DNA of 22,171 bases, from positions 1 through 22,171 of the forward strand of contig NZ_CAKVGN010000051.1 in the NCBI RefSeq assembly GCF_934747485.1, given 5' to 3'. Numbering within the stretch: the stretch's first letter is position 1; each line of letters starts with the position of its first letter. This DNA is from an uncultured Brachyspira sp. (GTDB taxonomy: Bacteria; Spirochaetota; Brachyspiria; Brachyspirales; Brachyspiraceae). Positions 1 through 7,245 of this stretch are shown here, piece by piece. The notes beneath the pieces were generated by a model that saw only the letters and a program-made list of their open reading frames with translations, was not told the origin of the DNA and ran no database searches. The position numbers were made by a program, and so were the translations under genes.

Positions 1-72
1 GTTTATCTTTACTTAATTTACTGCGTTTCATACTTAAATTTTAACAAATTTAAGTTATCTAGGACAGCCCCA
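1..72 (-). mobile_element. Probable insertion-sequence end, cut by the window edge
   Basis: Read on the minus strand, positions 71 to 61 give GGGGCTGTCCT, which resembles the terminal inverted repeat of IS1182/IS5-like elements. Inward of it an ATG at 31-29 opens a reading frame beginning MKRSKLSKDK and running off the window. Between the two lies a perfect 10-bp inverted repeat (32-41 with 46-55, 4-base loop) placed directly against the ATG. Such hairpins are known in some insertion sequences to hide the transposase start from read-through transcripts. The other end is not in the window, so the family is a guess from the terminal bases. Confidence 0.42.
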
Positions 73-84
73 ATAATTTTTAGT

Positions 85-128
85 ATTATTAATAAGAGCC
101 TCATAAAAATGAAGCTCTTATTAATAAT
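85..128 (-). terminator. Hairpin closing the rnf block
   Basis: A perfect 15-bp inverted repeat (85-99 with 114-128) encloses a 14-base loop, 17 bases beyond the rnfG stop codon. No strong U tract follows on the minus strand, only AT-rich sequence, so this could be an intrinsic terminator or a 3'-end stabilising hairpin. It suggests the transcript ends after rnfG. Confidence 0.55.
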
Positions 129-144
129 TTATTAAAATTATATT

Positions 145-717
145 TTATTGCAAGAATAGATTAACAGCCTGTTCATTAGCACTATTAACAGCAGTAACAA
201 CAGAAGTGCTTGATATAGTAGCTCCGCTAATAGCTGCTATTTGAGCATCAAGTGCCTCTTCTGGTTTTATGCCTTTTACAACAGTGAGAGGCACAACAGA
301 ACTTTTATTAGTAAATTGATTTATAAAGCTAGGCTCTACAATTTTAGCACCAAGTCCAGGTGTCTCAGCTTGTTCAGTAACAACTATTCCAGTAATTGTA
401 GTAGCATCATCGCTAAAACCAACTAATACTTTGTTTTGTCCATTATATCCGCCTGCAGAAGAAAGTATAGCATAACCAGCCACAGAACCATCAGCCTTTT
501 TACCAATATAATATGGATATGTAGCATTTTCACTAATAGGACCTTCTATATTATCAGCATTAGGTATAACAGACTTAACCCCATTTAATACAGTTTTTTC
601 ATTGTTAGCTAAAATATCTTTCTCAAAAGAAGAATAAACAAATGATAATAAAAATCCAGCAACTAGAGCAGTTACTGTAACAGATATTACAGCTTTATAA
701 GTAACTTCTTTTTTCAT
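145..717 (-). CDS. rnfG: Rnf electron transport complex subunit G
   Basis: The 190-residue product is the membrane-anchored, periplasm-facing flavoprotein of the Rnf complex, which moves electrons between ferredoxin and NAD+ and pumps Na+ or H+. One N-terminal membrane helix spans about residues 9-30. The FMN-binding domain shows ETPGLG at 118-123 and the covalent flavin site SGATISS at 164-170, with Thr167 the expected phosphoester-linked residue. The start codon overlaps the rnfD stop by four bases, so translation is probably coupled. NqrC is the related alternative, but the neighbouring RnfC with two 4Fe-4S motifs points to Rnf. The next rnf genes expected in most operons (rnfE, A, B) do not follow within the window. 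Confidence 0.93.
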   Translation of the reverse strand: MKKEVTYKAVISVTVTALVAGFLLSFVYSSFEKDILANNEKTVLNGVKSVIPNADNIEGPISENATYPYYIGKKADGSVAGYAILSSAGGYNGQNKVLVGFSDDATTITGIVVTEQAETPGLGAKIVEPSFINQFTNKSSVVPLTVVKGIKPEEALDAQIAAISGATISSTSVVTAVNSANEQAVNLFLQ

Positions 718-1802
718 TGTTTTGCTCCTTGTTGTTCTAGATTTATAGCCTCTTTTTTACCAAAAGGTTTAGGACGAGTATACATAGATATTAAAGGCAT
801 AAACATATTTCCTATTAATATAGAATACATAGTATATTCCGGTGAAGAACCAAAAGCTCTAAGTATTGCAAGTACAGCACCTATTAAAAGAGCATATATC
901 CAAGCTCCTAAATGACTGGAAGGGCAAGTAACCATATCAGTAGCCATAAAGAAAGCACCTAAAACAAATCCGCCAGCAAATACTTGATATATAGGAGAAG
1001 CAAATTGTCCTGGCATAGCAAGACAAAGCACTAAACTTACTGTAAATAGAGAGATAAACATTCCTAAAGGTATTCTCCAATCTATAGTTTTTGTTACAAT
1101 TAAGAATATTCCGCCTATTGTAAGAAGTATAACAGAAGTCTCACCTATAGCTCCGCCAGTGCTTCCTAAAAGCATTTGAATATAATAGTGAGCTTCAAAT
1201 TGAATTTGTTCTATTAAAGAAGTGCTGATATTATCATTATAAGTAAATTTCATAAAAGTTAAAGGAGTAGCCTGTGATAAAGCTGTCATCATATCAATAG
1301 TTTGAGTACCGCCAGTAACAGTATTAACTAAATTATGAAGTCCGTCAGCAAATAAATTAAGGAAAGGTACTCTAATAGGAGGAGTATAAGCACTCATTTG
1401 AGCAGGGAAAGCAACCTGTAAAAAAGCCCTTCCCACCAAAGCAGGGTTAAATATGTTAGAACCTAAACCGCCAAAAACTTCCTTAGCAAAAACAATAGCA
1501 ACAACTCCTCCAATAACAACCATTGTAATAGTAGCACTAGGAGGCAAAGTCATTACTAAAAGCAAAGCAGTAACTATAGATGCATAATCAGGAAGTACAG
1601 GCTGCTTTCTTACCTTTCTAACAATGATATTACATAAAACACAAGTGATAATAGAAGCAAGATATAATAAAATTACCCTATTTCCAAACAATACTACGCT
1701 ATATATAATAGCAGGTAAAAGAGCAATAATTACTCTTAGCATAATTTTTTGTGTAGTATCTCCATCTTTTATATGAGGAGAAGATTCAGTGTATAACTTC
1801 AT
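714..1802 (-). CDS. rnfD: Rnf electron transport complex subunit D
   Basis: This 362-residue polytopic membrane subunit of the Rnf complex carries a covalently bound FMN. It begins with the characteristic SSPHIKDGD segment (7-15). It contains the conserved GGLGSNIFNPALVGRAF block (111-127), the flavin attachment site SQATPL (176-181, Thr179), LGSTGGAIGETS (212-223) and MATDMVTCPSS (286-296). Hydrophobic helices fill most of the rest. It is separated from rnfC by four bases and overlaps rnfG by four, so the three genes are translated from one message. Length and motifs are those of an intact family member. Confidence 0.95.
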   Translation of the reverse strand: MKLYTESSPHIKDGDTTQKIMLRVIIALLPAIIYSVVLFGNRVILLYLASIITCVLCNIIVRKVRKQPVLPDYASIVTALLLVMTLPPSATITMVVIGGVVAIVFAKEVFGGLGSNIFNPALVGRAFLQVAFPAQMSAYTPPIRVPFLNLFADGLHNLVNTVTGGTQTIDMMTALSQATPLTFMKFTYNDNISTSLIEQIQFEAHYYIQMLLGSTGGAIGETSVILLTIGGIFLIVTKTIDWRIPLGMFISLFTVSLVLCLAMPGQFASPIYQVFAGGFVLGAFFMATDMVTCPSSHLGAWIYALLIGAVLAILRAFGSSPEYTMYSILIGNMFMPLISMYTRPKPFGKKEAINLEQQGAKQ

Positions 1803-1806
1803 TATC

Positions 1807-3114
1807 TTATCTCCTTAACAAATCTTTACCATATCTAATCCATTGCACCAAAGGTATTTTGGAAGGACATATGTAAGAACAACATCCGCATTCAAAACAA
1901 GTAGCTATATCTAAAGCATTTAATCTATCTTTAATCTTAGCCTTAGCAGTATGAGCAATTTCAGTAGGAGAAAGATGAAGCGGACAAGCATCAGCACATC
2001 TTCCGCACTTAATACAAGGATACTCAACTTCTTTAGGCAATTTATTTTTATCTAAGAAAAGTAAAGAGTTAGTACCTTTATTAACACATTGCTCCAAATT
2101 AGGAACACTCGCCCCCATCATAGGACCGCCTGCTATAACAAGTACATCTTCAGAAATAAGCCCGCCGCATTCATTAACTATATGTGAAATAGGAGTACCA
2201 AGCGGAACCCAAATATTTTTATGTTCTTTTATAGCATCGCCAGATACGGTAACAATTCTCTCTATTAATGGCTTATCTTTAGCAACAGCTTCATATATAG
2301 CGTATAAAGTAGCCACATTAACAACCAAAACATTAACATCCATAGGAAGCTTACCCACAGGTACAACTCTTCCTGTAGTAGCATCAATAAGCATCTTTTC
2401 AGCACCCTGAGGATAACGAAGTCTTAAAGGCATCACTTCTACATTATAATTTTTAGCAACTTTGCCCATCTCTTCAATAGCCAAAGGTTTATTAGCCTCT
2501 ATACCAATAACTGTTCTTTTTACAGAAGGAATGATTTTTCTTAAAATTTCTATACCTTTGAATAAATCTTCAGTATATTCCATCATAAGCCTATAATCGC
2601 TTGTAATATAAGGCTCGCACTCAACACCATTAATAATTAAAGTATCGCAATTACCCTTTGCCGCCCCATCAACTTTAACATTAGTAGGAAAAGTAGCTCC
2701 TCCCATACCAACTATGCCGGCATTTTGAATCTTTTTAGACATTTCTTCTGCAGATAAAGTCATATAATTATTATTTAGAGTAAAATCAACATTATTAGCT
2801 TCTGCATCTAAATTAATAAGAAAAGCATTAGCTCCCCTTCCCAAAGGCGGCGGAGCAATTTCTATATTAGCAATAGTTCCGCTAACAGAAGAAAACACAT
2901 TTCCAGATACATATCCGCTAGCCTCACCAATCATTTCTCCTCTTTGAACTTTATCCCCTTTATTTTTTAACATTTTAGCAGGTGCACCTATATGCTGTGC
3001 CATAGATATTAGAACTGATTTTGGAGCTTGGGTCATAGTAGAAGAAGCTATTTGAGCAGTATCTTTGCTATCATGAGGATGCACACCCCCAAAACGAAAT
3101 TTACCTAACTTCAT
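1807..3114 (-). CDS. rnfC: Rnf electron transport complex subunit C
   Basis: This 435-residue peripheral subunit is the NADH-side entry point of the Rnf complex. The N-terminal part has the typical FGGVHPHDSK stretch (8-17) and a lipoyl-like region. The nucleotide/flavin-binding fold shows GIVGMGGATFPT (133-144) and INGVECEPYIT (161-171). Two ferredoxin-type 4Fe-4S motifs follow: Cys367, 370, 373, 377 and Cys406, 409, 412, 416. The iron-sulphur motifs separate it from NqrA. An AAGGAC ribosome site lies upstream of the ATG. A 47-base gap separates it from the FabH-like gene, with no obvious terminator, so it probably shares that gene's transcript. Confidence 0.95.
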   Translation of the reverse strand: MKLGKFRFGGVHPHDSKDTAQIASSTMTQAPKSVLISMAQHIGAPAKMLKNKGDKVQRGEMIGEASGYVSGNVFSSVSGTIANIEIAPPPLGRGANAFLINLDAEANNVDFTLNNNYMTLSAEEMSKKIQNAGIVGMGGATFPTNVKVDGAAKGNCDTLIINGVECEPYITSDYRLMMEYTEDLFKGIEILRKIIPSVKRTVIGIEANKPLAIEEMGKVAKNYNVEVMPLRLRYPQGAEKMLIDATTGRVVPVGKLPMDVNVLVVNVATLYAIYEAVAKDKPLIERIVTVSGDAIKEHKNIWVPLGTPISHIVNECGGLISEDVLVIAGGPMMGASVPNLEQCVNKGTNSLLFLDKNKLPKEVEYPCIKCGRCADACPLHLSPTEIAHTAKAKIKDRLNALDIATCFECGCCSYICPSKIPLVQWIRYGKDLLRR

Positions 3115-3161
3115 AATATATGTCCTTAATTTTTAACATTTTATTTATAATAAATTGATGT

Positions 3162-4016
3162 TTAATCAATATTTAATACAGCGACAGCTCTCGTGTAACC
3201 GCTTCCATAGCTGCATAAAGCCAATTTTGTATTTTTCTTTATACTTCCGTCCTCCAAAGCCATAGAAAGAGCTACTCCTGATGAAGCACTCAATGAAGAG
3301 TTTGCATTCTCCATTTTTGAATAAACAATGTCTTTAGAAACATTCAAAGTATTAACAAAAGCATCAAAAGCATTTTTGTTAGAATATGAAGGTATATAGT
3401 AATTAGGTTCTATATTATTCTTAGATAAAATTTCTTTTACATAGAGAGCAGCTTTTTTTGCTTCTTCTTCAAATATAGTATTATCTTTTATAGATATAAA
3501 ATGTTCTTTATTATTAACACCTTCTTTAGTGTATGGTTTAGCGGTTCCGCCCATAGGAATATAACAATTTTCTAAAGCATTTCCGTCTGTAACAGAATCT
3601 ATAAAATTTATTTCAATATTAGATTTTTCATTAGAAACTATAGCAGCAACAGAAGCATCATCAAATCTATTAGTATCATCACAAATATAAAAAGATTCAG
3701 TTGCTACTATTAATATATTTTTATATCTATTACTTTTTATAAAAGCATAAGCAAGCCTTAATGCTGATATAAAACCAGTAAAATCACTTTCTATGTCAAA
3801 GCAAAAAGCATTTTTAGCATCAATTTTACCTGCTAATATACAAGCAGTAGATGGATAAACATAATCTTTAGTAACAGTTGCACAAATAATAGCATCTATA
3901 GATAATGGGTCTATATTTTTTATAGTATCTTTAATAGATTCCATCGCTAATTCAGATGCCGGCATAGATGTTTGTTTATTCTTATAAGTAGATTTACAAG
4001 ATTTAATATATACCAT
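3162..4016 (-). CDS. FabH-like ketosynthase homologue lacking its active site
   Basis: The 284-residue protein aligns along its length with beta-ketoacyl-ACP synthase III (FabH, the enzyme that starts fatty acid synthesis from acetyl-CoA and malonyl-ACP) and sits directly after plsX, the usual place of fabH. The catalytic residues are not there. In the motif FDIxxxCxGF the Cys position is Phe79 (FDIESDFTGF, 73-82). The His of VPHQAN is Ser210 (IPSYSN, 208-213). The Asn of GNTSAAS falls on Ser240, with Asn239 adjacent (NSSLSAS, 239-245). The C-terminal SYGSGYTRA (269-277) keeps the family fold signature. It is somewhat shorter than the usual 310-330 residues. The frame is open and undamaged, so it is probably a working non-catalytic protein: a partner, scaffold or acyl-chain binder. 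An AAGGAT ribosome site precedes the ATG, 14 bases after plsX. Confidence 0.8.
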   Translation of the reverse strand: MVYIKSCKSTYKNKQTSMPASELAMESIKDTIKNIDPLSIDAIICATVTKDYVYPSTACILAGKIDAKNAFCFDIESDFTGFISALRLAYAFIKSNRYKNILIVATESFYICDDTNRFDDASVAAIVSNEKSNIEINFIDSVTDGNALENCYIPMGGTAKPYTKEGVNNKEHFISIKDNTIFEEEAKKAALYVKEILSKNNIEPNYYIPSYSNKNAFDAFVNTLNVSKDIVYSKMENANSSLSASSGVALSMALEDGSIKKNTKLALCSYGSGYTRAVAVLNID

Positions 4017-4030
4017 ATATAAAAATCCTT

Positions 4031-5050
4031 TTAAAAAATTCTTCTTTTCACACCAGAATCTAAAAGTTCTTTAGATATTTTCTCATTGATTTTTGCATCC
4101 AAGAATTTATACATATTAAGCACTGCATTTTTCACGCCTGCTCCTCCGGTAGTGCCATGTCCAACAAAAGCTCCTCCGTTTAATCCGAGCAATATAGCAG
4201 AACCATAAGAGTCAGCACTCATTTGCGTTTTTAAATTTTTGAATACTGATTTCATCATAACAGCCCCCATCATATTAAGAGGGTTCTTTTTTATTTCACT
4301 TTTAAATAAATTTACTATTAAACTCGCACTTCCTTCAATACTCTTTAACACTATGTTGCCGTCAAAGCCATCAGCAAGCACTACATCAGCAATATCAGAT
4401 TTTAGCATATTATTGGGTTCAACATTGCCTACAAAATTTACTTTTTTCATTTTTTCTAATCTTTCAAAATATTTTTTTACAGCAGCATTACCCTTACTAT
4501 CTTCTTCGCCTATATTTAAAAGAGCTACTCTCGGATTGCTTATGTTCATGTATCTTTTAGCGAACACCCTGCCCATAACAGCAAATTGCGCCATATAATC
4601 TGGAGTACAATCAACATTAGCCCCCATATCCATCATACAGAACTCACCGCCTATTTTAGGAAGCGTAGATACTAAAGGTGGACGCATAACACCTTTTAAA
4701 CGTCCCACTTCTGTGAGGGCTGCCGCTAAAGTGGCACCTGTATTACCGGGCGAAAAGAAACCCTCTGCTTTTTTATCTGATACTAATCGTGCTGCAACTA
4801 ATACTGAAGCATTTTTTTTATGCTTAACTGCAACTGCAGGAGTTTCTGTCATCTCTATGATAGAATCACTATGCTCTACATCTACACGATTCTTATCATA
4901 TTTTAACGAAGATAATGATTTGGCAATATGTTTCTCATCGCCAACCAATATTAAATTGATATCTTTGTTTAAAGACAAAGCTTCAATTGCACCATTAACT
5001 AATTCGTCTAGAGGTTTTTCTCCGCTAGCAACATCTATGGATAAATTCAT
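4031..5050 (-). CDS. plsX: Phosphate acyltransferase PlsX
   Basis: PlsX converts acyl-ACP to acyl-phosphate at the membrane surface, the donor used by PlsY (encoded at 6598-7245) to acylate glycerol 3-phosphate. The 339 residues contain the family blocks SPGNTGAT, RPPLVSTLP, MMDMGANVDC and VVLADGFDGNIVLKS in the right order. The N-terminal motif, normally DAMGGD, reads DVASGE (residues 6-11), a visible departure from the consensus. The gene lies 18 bases after rpmF and 14 bases before the FabH-like gene, the classical rpmF-plsX-fabH order. An AGGA ribosome site precedes the ATG. Confidence 0.92.
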   Translation of the reverse strand: MNLSIDVASGEKPLDELVNGAIEALSLNKDINLILVGDEKHIAKSLSSLKYDKNRVDVEHSDSIIEMTETPAVAVKHKKNASVLVAARLVSDKKAEGFFSPGNTGATLAAALTEVGRLKGVMRPPLVSTLPKIGGEFCMMDMGANVDCTPDYMAQFAVMGRVFAKRYMNISNPRVALLNIGEEDSKGNAAVKKYFERLEKMKKVNFVGNVEPNNMLKSDIADVVLADGFDGNIVLKSIEGSASLIVNLFKSEIKKNPLNMMGAVMMKSVFKNLKTQMSADSYGSAILLGLNGGAFVGHGTTGGAGVKNAVLNMYKFLDAKINEKISKELLDSGVKRRIF

Positions 5051-5068
5051 TGATAGTCCTATTATTTA

Positions 5069-5263
5069 TTAACCAGCATTCTGATTTTTATTAGCTTTTA
5101 ATACTCTATCTTTATAAAAACCGCATTCAGGGCAAATTCTGTGCGGCATTCTTTCTGCTCCGCATTGAGGGCAGATTGATAAAGAACCTAAAAATCTTTT
5201 ATCGTTAGCAGCTTGTCTTGATCTCTTTTTTGATTTCGATTTTCTATGCTTAGGTACAGCCAT
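5069..5263 (-). CDS. rpmF: 50S ribosomal protein L32
   Basis: This 64-residue ribosomal protein has the standard start MAVPKHRKSKSKKRSR and a zinc-ribbon made by CPQC and CPEC, so it is the cysteine-containing, zinc-binding form. It heads the rpmF-plsX-fabH cluster, an arrangement shared by many bacteria. A strong AAGGAG ribosome site (5275 to 5270) lies six bases before the ATG. Confidence 0.95.
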   Translation of the reverse strand: MAVPKHRKSKSKKRSRQAANDKRFLGSLSICPQCGAERMPHRICPECGFYKDRVLKANKNQNAG

Positions 5264-5317
5264 TTCTTTCTCCTTAAAAGTTATATATAATACTCAAATT
5301 TATAATAATTAAATGCT

Positions 5318-5346
5318 ATTTTACTATTATGTGTCATTTTTGTCAA
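5318..5346 (-). promoter_or_regulatory. Promoter of the rpmF-plsX-rnf block
   Basis: On the minus strand TTGACA (5346-5341) is followed after exactly 17 bases by TAAAAT (5323-5318), about 55 bases upstream of the rpmF ATG. This is a near-consensus sigma-70 promoter and the only clear one found upstream of the whole minus-strand block. Confidence 0.7.
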
Positions 5347-5471
5347 GTTTTATTTACTTACTTCTTATTATTATCATCTTTATTAAATAATAATTAATTA
5401 TTTTATTAACTTGATTATATTTATAAAAATTATAAAATATATTTAATATTATTATTTTTAGGTTATGGTTT

Positions 5472-5906
5472 ATGAAAAAGTTTATTTTATTATTTACTAT
5501 ATTTTTTCTTGTAGGGTGTAATTTGTATGTAAGCGATAAAGTAAGCATACTTATGTTTAATGAAGATGCAAACGGAAATGATATTACTAATGAAACTCTA
5601 AATTTTATACTAGTAAAAAGAGATAATACAAACAGCTTTAATAATATTACCTATATAAGCGGCACTATAATAAACAAAAAAGGAAATCAAAACATAACAA
5701 ACATTACAGAAGCACAATATATAGAAGATATAAACAATACTAATTCTGCTAAAAATATAAATTTAGATAATTACAATATGACTATAAATTATACCAAAAA
5801 AAATATTATTTTTACAGATAATGACGGAACAAGATATACTCTTCCTTTAAATAATTCGGAAGACACTTGGTTTTATAAATTAATCAAAGGTGCTACTAAT
5901 TCATAA
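5472..5906 (+). CDS. Putative lipoprotein of unknown function
   Basis: The 144-residue product begins with a lysine-containing n-region and a hydrophobic stretch ending in the lipobox LVGC, giving a predicted lipid-modified Cys16. The mature part is rich in Asn, Thr and Ile, with short polar strands and no motif I recognise. It is very AT-rich. A weak AGG lies nine bases before the chosen ATG; an ATG seven bases upstream is out of frame and has no useful product. It is divergent from rpmF and followed by greA, which has its own promoter. Function is unknown; secretion and lipidation are inferred from the signal peptide. Confidence 0.7.
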   Translation: MKKFILLFTIFFLVGCNLYVSDKVSILMFNEDANGNDITNETLNFILVKRDNTNSFNNITYISGTIINKKGNQNITNITEAQYIEDINNTNSAKNINLDNYNMTINYTKKNIIFTDNDGTRYTLPLNNSEDTWFYKLIKGATNS

Positions 5907-5942
5907 TATTTACATAAACTATACAAATTATTAATTGAATGG

Positions 5943-5971
5943 TTGTAAATATTATAAAATTATTATATAAT
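5943..5971 (+). promoter_or_regulatory. greA promoter
   Basis: TTGTAA (5943-5948), a 17-base spacer and a perfect TATAAT (5966-5971) lie about 42 bases upstream of the greA ATG. This indicates that greA is transcribed separately from the lipoprotein gene. Confidence 0.68.
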
Positions 5972-6012
5972 AGACCTTTATACATAATAAATCTGTGAGA
6001 GGATATATTAAT

Positions 6013-6477
6013 ATGGGAAAACCTATAACTAAAGAAGGATACGATAAAGTAAAAGAAAAGCTATCAGAATTAAAAGCAGAATTTGATACTTTACCTGCTA
6101 TAATAGCTGAAGCAAGAGAAAAAGGAGACTTGAAAGAAAACGCAGAGTATCATGCTGCAAGAGAGAAACAAGGACTTCTCCAAGCACAAATATCTAAATT
6201 AGAAAGCGATTTGGCAGTATGTGAAATAGTTAATCCTTCAAAGATGAATAAAGACATTGTAACTTTTGGAAAAAGAGTAAAAGTTAAAGATAAAAACTCT
6301 GATACGGTTTCTGAGTATAGAATTGTAGGAGAGTTAGAGGCAGACATGTCTAAAAATGAGATTACTATAGTTACACCTATTGCAAGAGGACTTCTTACAA
6401 AAAAAGTTGGAGATGTTGTTACTATAAAAGTACCTGCAGGAGATAAGGTATTAGAAATATTAGAAATTAGTCTATAA
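6013..6477 (+). CDS. greA: Transcription elongation factor GreA
   Basis: GreA rescues backtracked RNA polymerase by stimulating cleavage of the 3' end of the transcript. The 154 residues give the N-terminal coiled coil with the hallmark acidic tip segment GDLKENAEYHAAREKQ, then the FKBP-like C-terminal domain ending ...VLEILEISL. The frame stays open from a GTG at 5995, but the GAGAGGA ribosome site at 5997-6003 lies inside that extension, so the ATG at 6013 is the start. A strong terminator follows. Confidence 0.95.
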   Translation: MGKPITKEGYDKVKEKLSELKAEFDTLPAIIAEAREKGDLKENAEYHAAREKQGLLQAQISKLESDLAVCEIVNPSKMNKDIVTFGKRVKVKDKNSDTVSEYRIVGELEADMSKNEITIVTPIARGLLTKKVGDVVTIKVPAGDKVLEILEISL

Positions 6478-6500
6478 TAAATAATTTTGAACATTTTAAT

Positions 6501-6537
6501 AAAGGCTTGAGTATAAAATCTATATTCAAGCCTTTTT
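6501..6537 (+). terminator. greA intrinsic terminator
   Basis: AAAGGCTTGA (6501-6510) pairs with TCAAGCCTTT (6526-6535). The stem continues inward (GTATA with TATAT, one G-U) to about 15 bp with a 5-base loop, and ends in a short T run. The A-rich 5' arm may also let it serve the convergent plsY transcript. Confidence 0.8.
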
Positions 6538-6597
6538 AATATTTTTTATAAATAACTTTTTTCAATTTTACTAAATAGATATTTTATTAAATATTCA

Positions 6598-7245
6598 TCA
6601 TTTCTTTGAAAAACTATTTTCTTCACCCTTAAACATTCTTTTATAATTTGGTATATGCTTTATTATAATAAATACAGCAAGAAGTACAGTTATTGGAAAT
6701 AAAGCTATATAATTAACATTAAAAAATATCATATATAAGAAATTAGCCTTAAAATATAAAAAGCTAAGCACAATAGGAAAAGCCAAAGCAGCGACAGTAG
6801 AACCAACTGCAACGGTTTTTCTTGAAGCAAATAAACCTATAAAGAAAAATACCATAGTAATAATTAAACTCACAGGAGCAAGCATAAACATAGAACCTGC
6901 ACTTGTTGCCACCCCTTTACCGCCCTTAAAGCCTAAAAATATAGAAAACACATGCCCAAGTATAGAAGCTACAGCACAAAAAATTAAAATATAACTATTA
7001 TTAAAAATGATATCAGAAAGAATAAAAGCAGGCACTATAACAGCAATCATACCCTTGCCTATGTCGCAAATATAAGCAGCAATACCAGCCTTTTTACCGC
7101 ATACTCTAAGCACATTACTTGCACCCGGATTGCAGCTGCCCTCTTTTCTCACATCATGACCATTAATCTTTCCTATTATAAATGAAAATGGTATAGCACC
7201 AATTAGATATGATATAACCACACTTATTAAAATTTTAATTATCAT
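6598..7245 (-). CDS. plsY: Acyl-phosphate:glycerol-3-phosphate acyltransferase PlsY
   Basis: This integral membrane enzyme uses the acyl-phosphate made by PlsX to form lysophosphatidic acid. The 215 residues show several hydrophobic helices and the three family motifs: GSCNPGASN (36-44), GHVFSIFLGFKGGKGVAT (97-114) and, near the C terminus, IPNYKRMFKGEE. The Pro usual in GHxxP is Ser here. The gene overlaps the 3' end of der by 11 bases, implying coupled translation. A glycerolipid enzyme paired with a GTPase for ribosome assembly is a known but not universal arrangement. Confidence 0.93.
   Translation of the reverse strand: MIIKILISVVISYLIGAIPFSFIIGKINGHDVRKEGSCNPGASNVLRVCGKKAGIAAYICDIGKGMIAVIVPAFILSDIIFNNSYILIFCAVASILGHVFSIFLGFKGGKGVATSAGSMFMLAPVSLIITMVFFFIGLFASRKTVAVGSTVAALAFPIVLSFLYFKANFLYMIFFNVNYIALFPITVLLAVFIIIKHIPNYKRMFKGEENSFSKK

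Noticed and set aside
4713..5072. Long plus-strand frame opposite plsX, and similar frames opposite der (7899-8303) and znuB (19909-20343)
   Set aside because: Antisense shadows of clear genes, with low-complexity Ser/Leu/Ile-rich translations and no ribosome sites.
5995..6012. GTG start giving greA six extra residues
   Set aside because: The ribosome site of the downstream ATG lies inside this extension, and the ATG matches the family N terminus.
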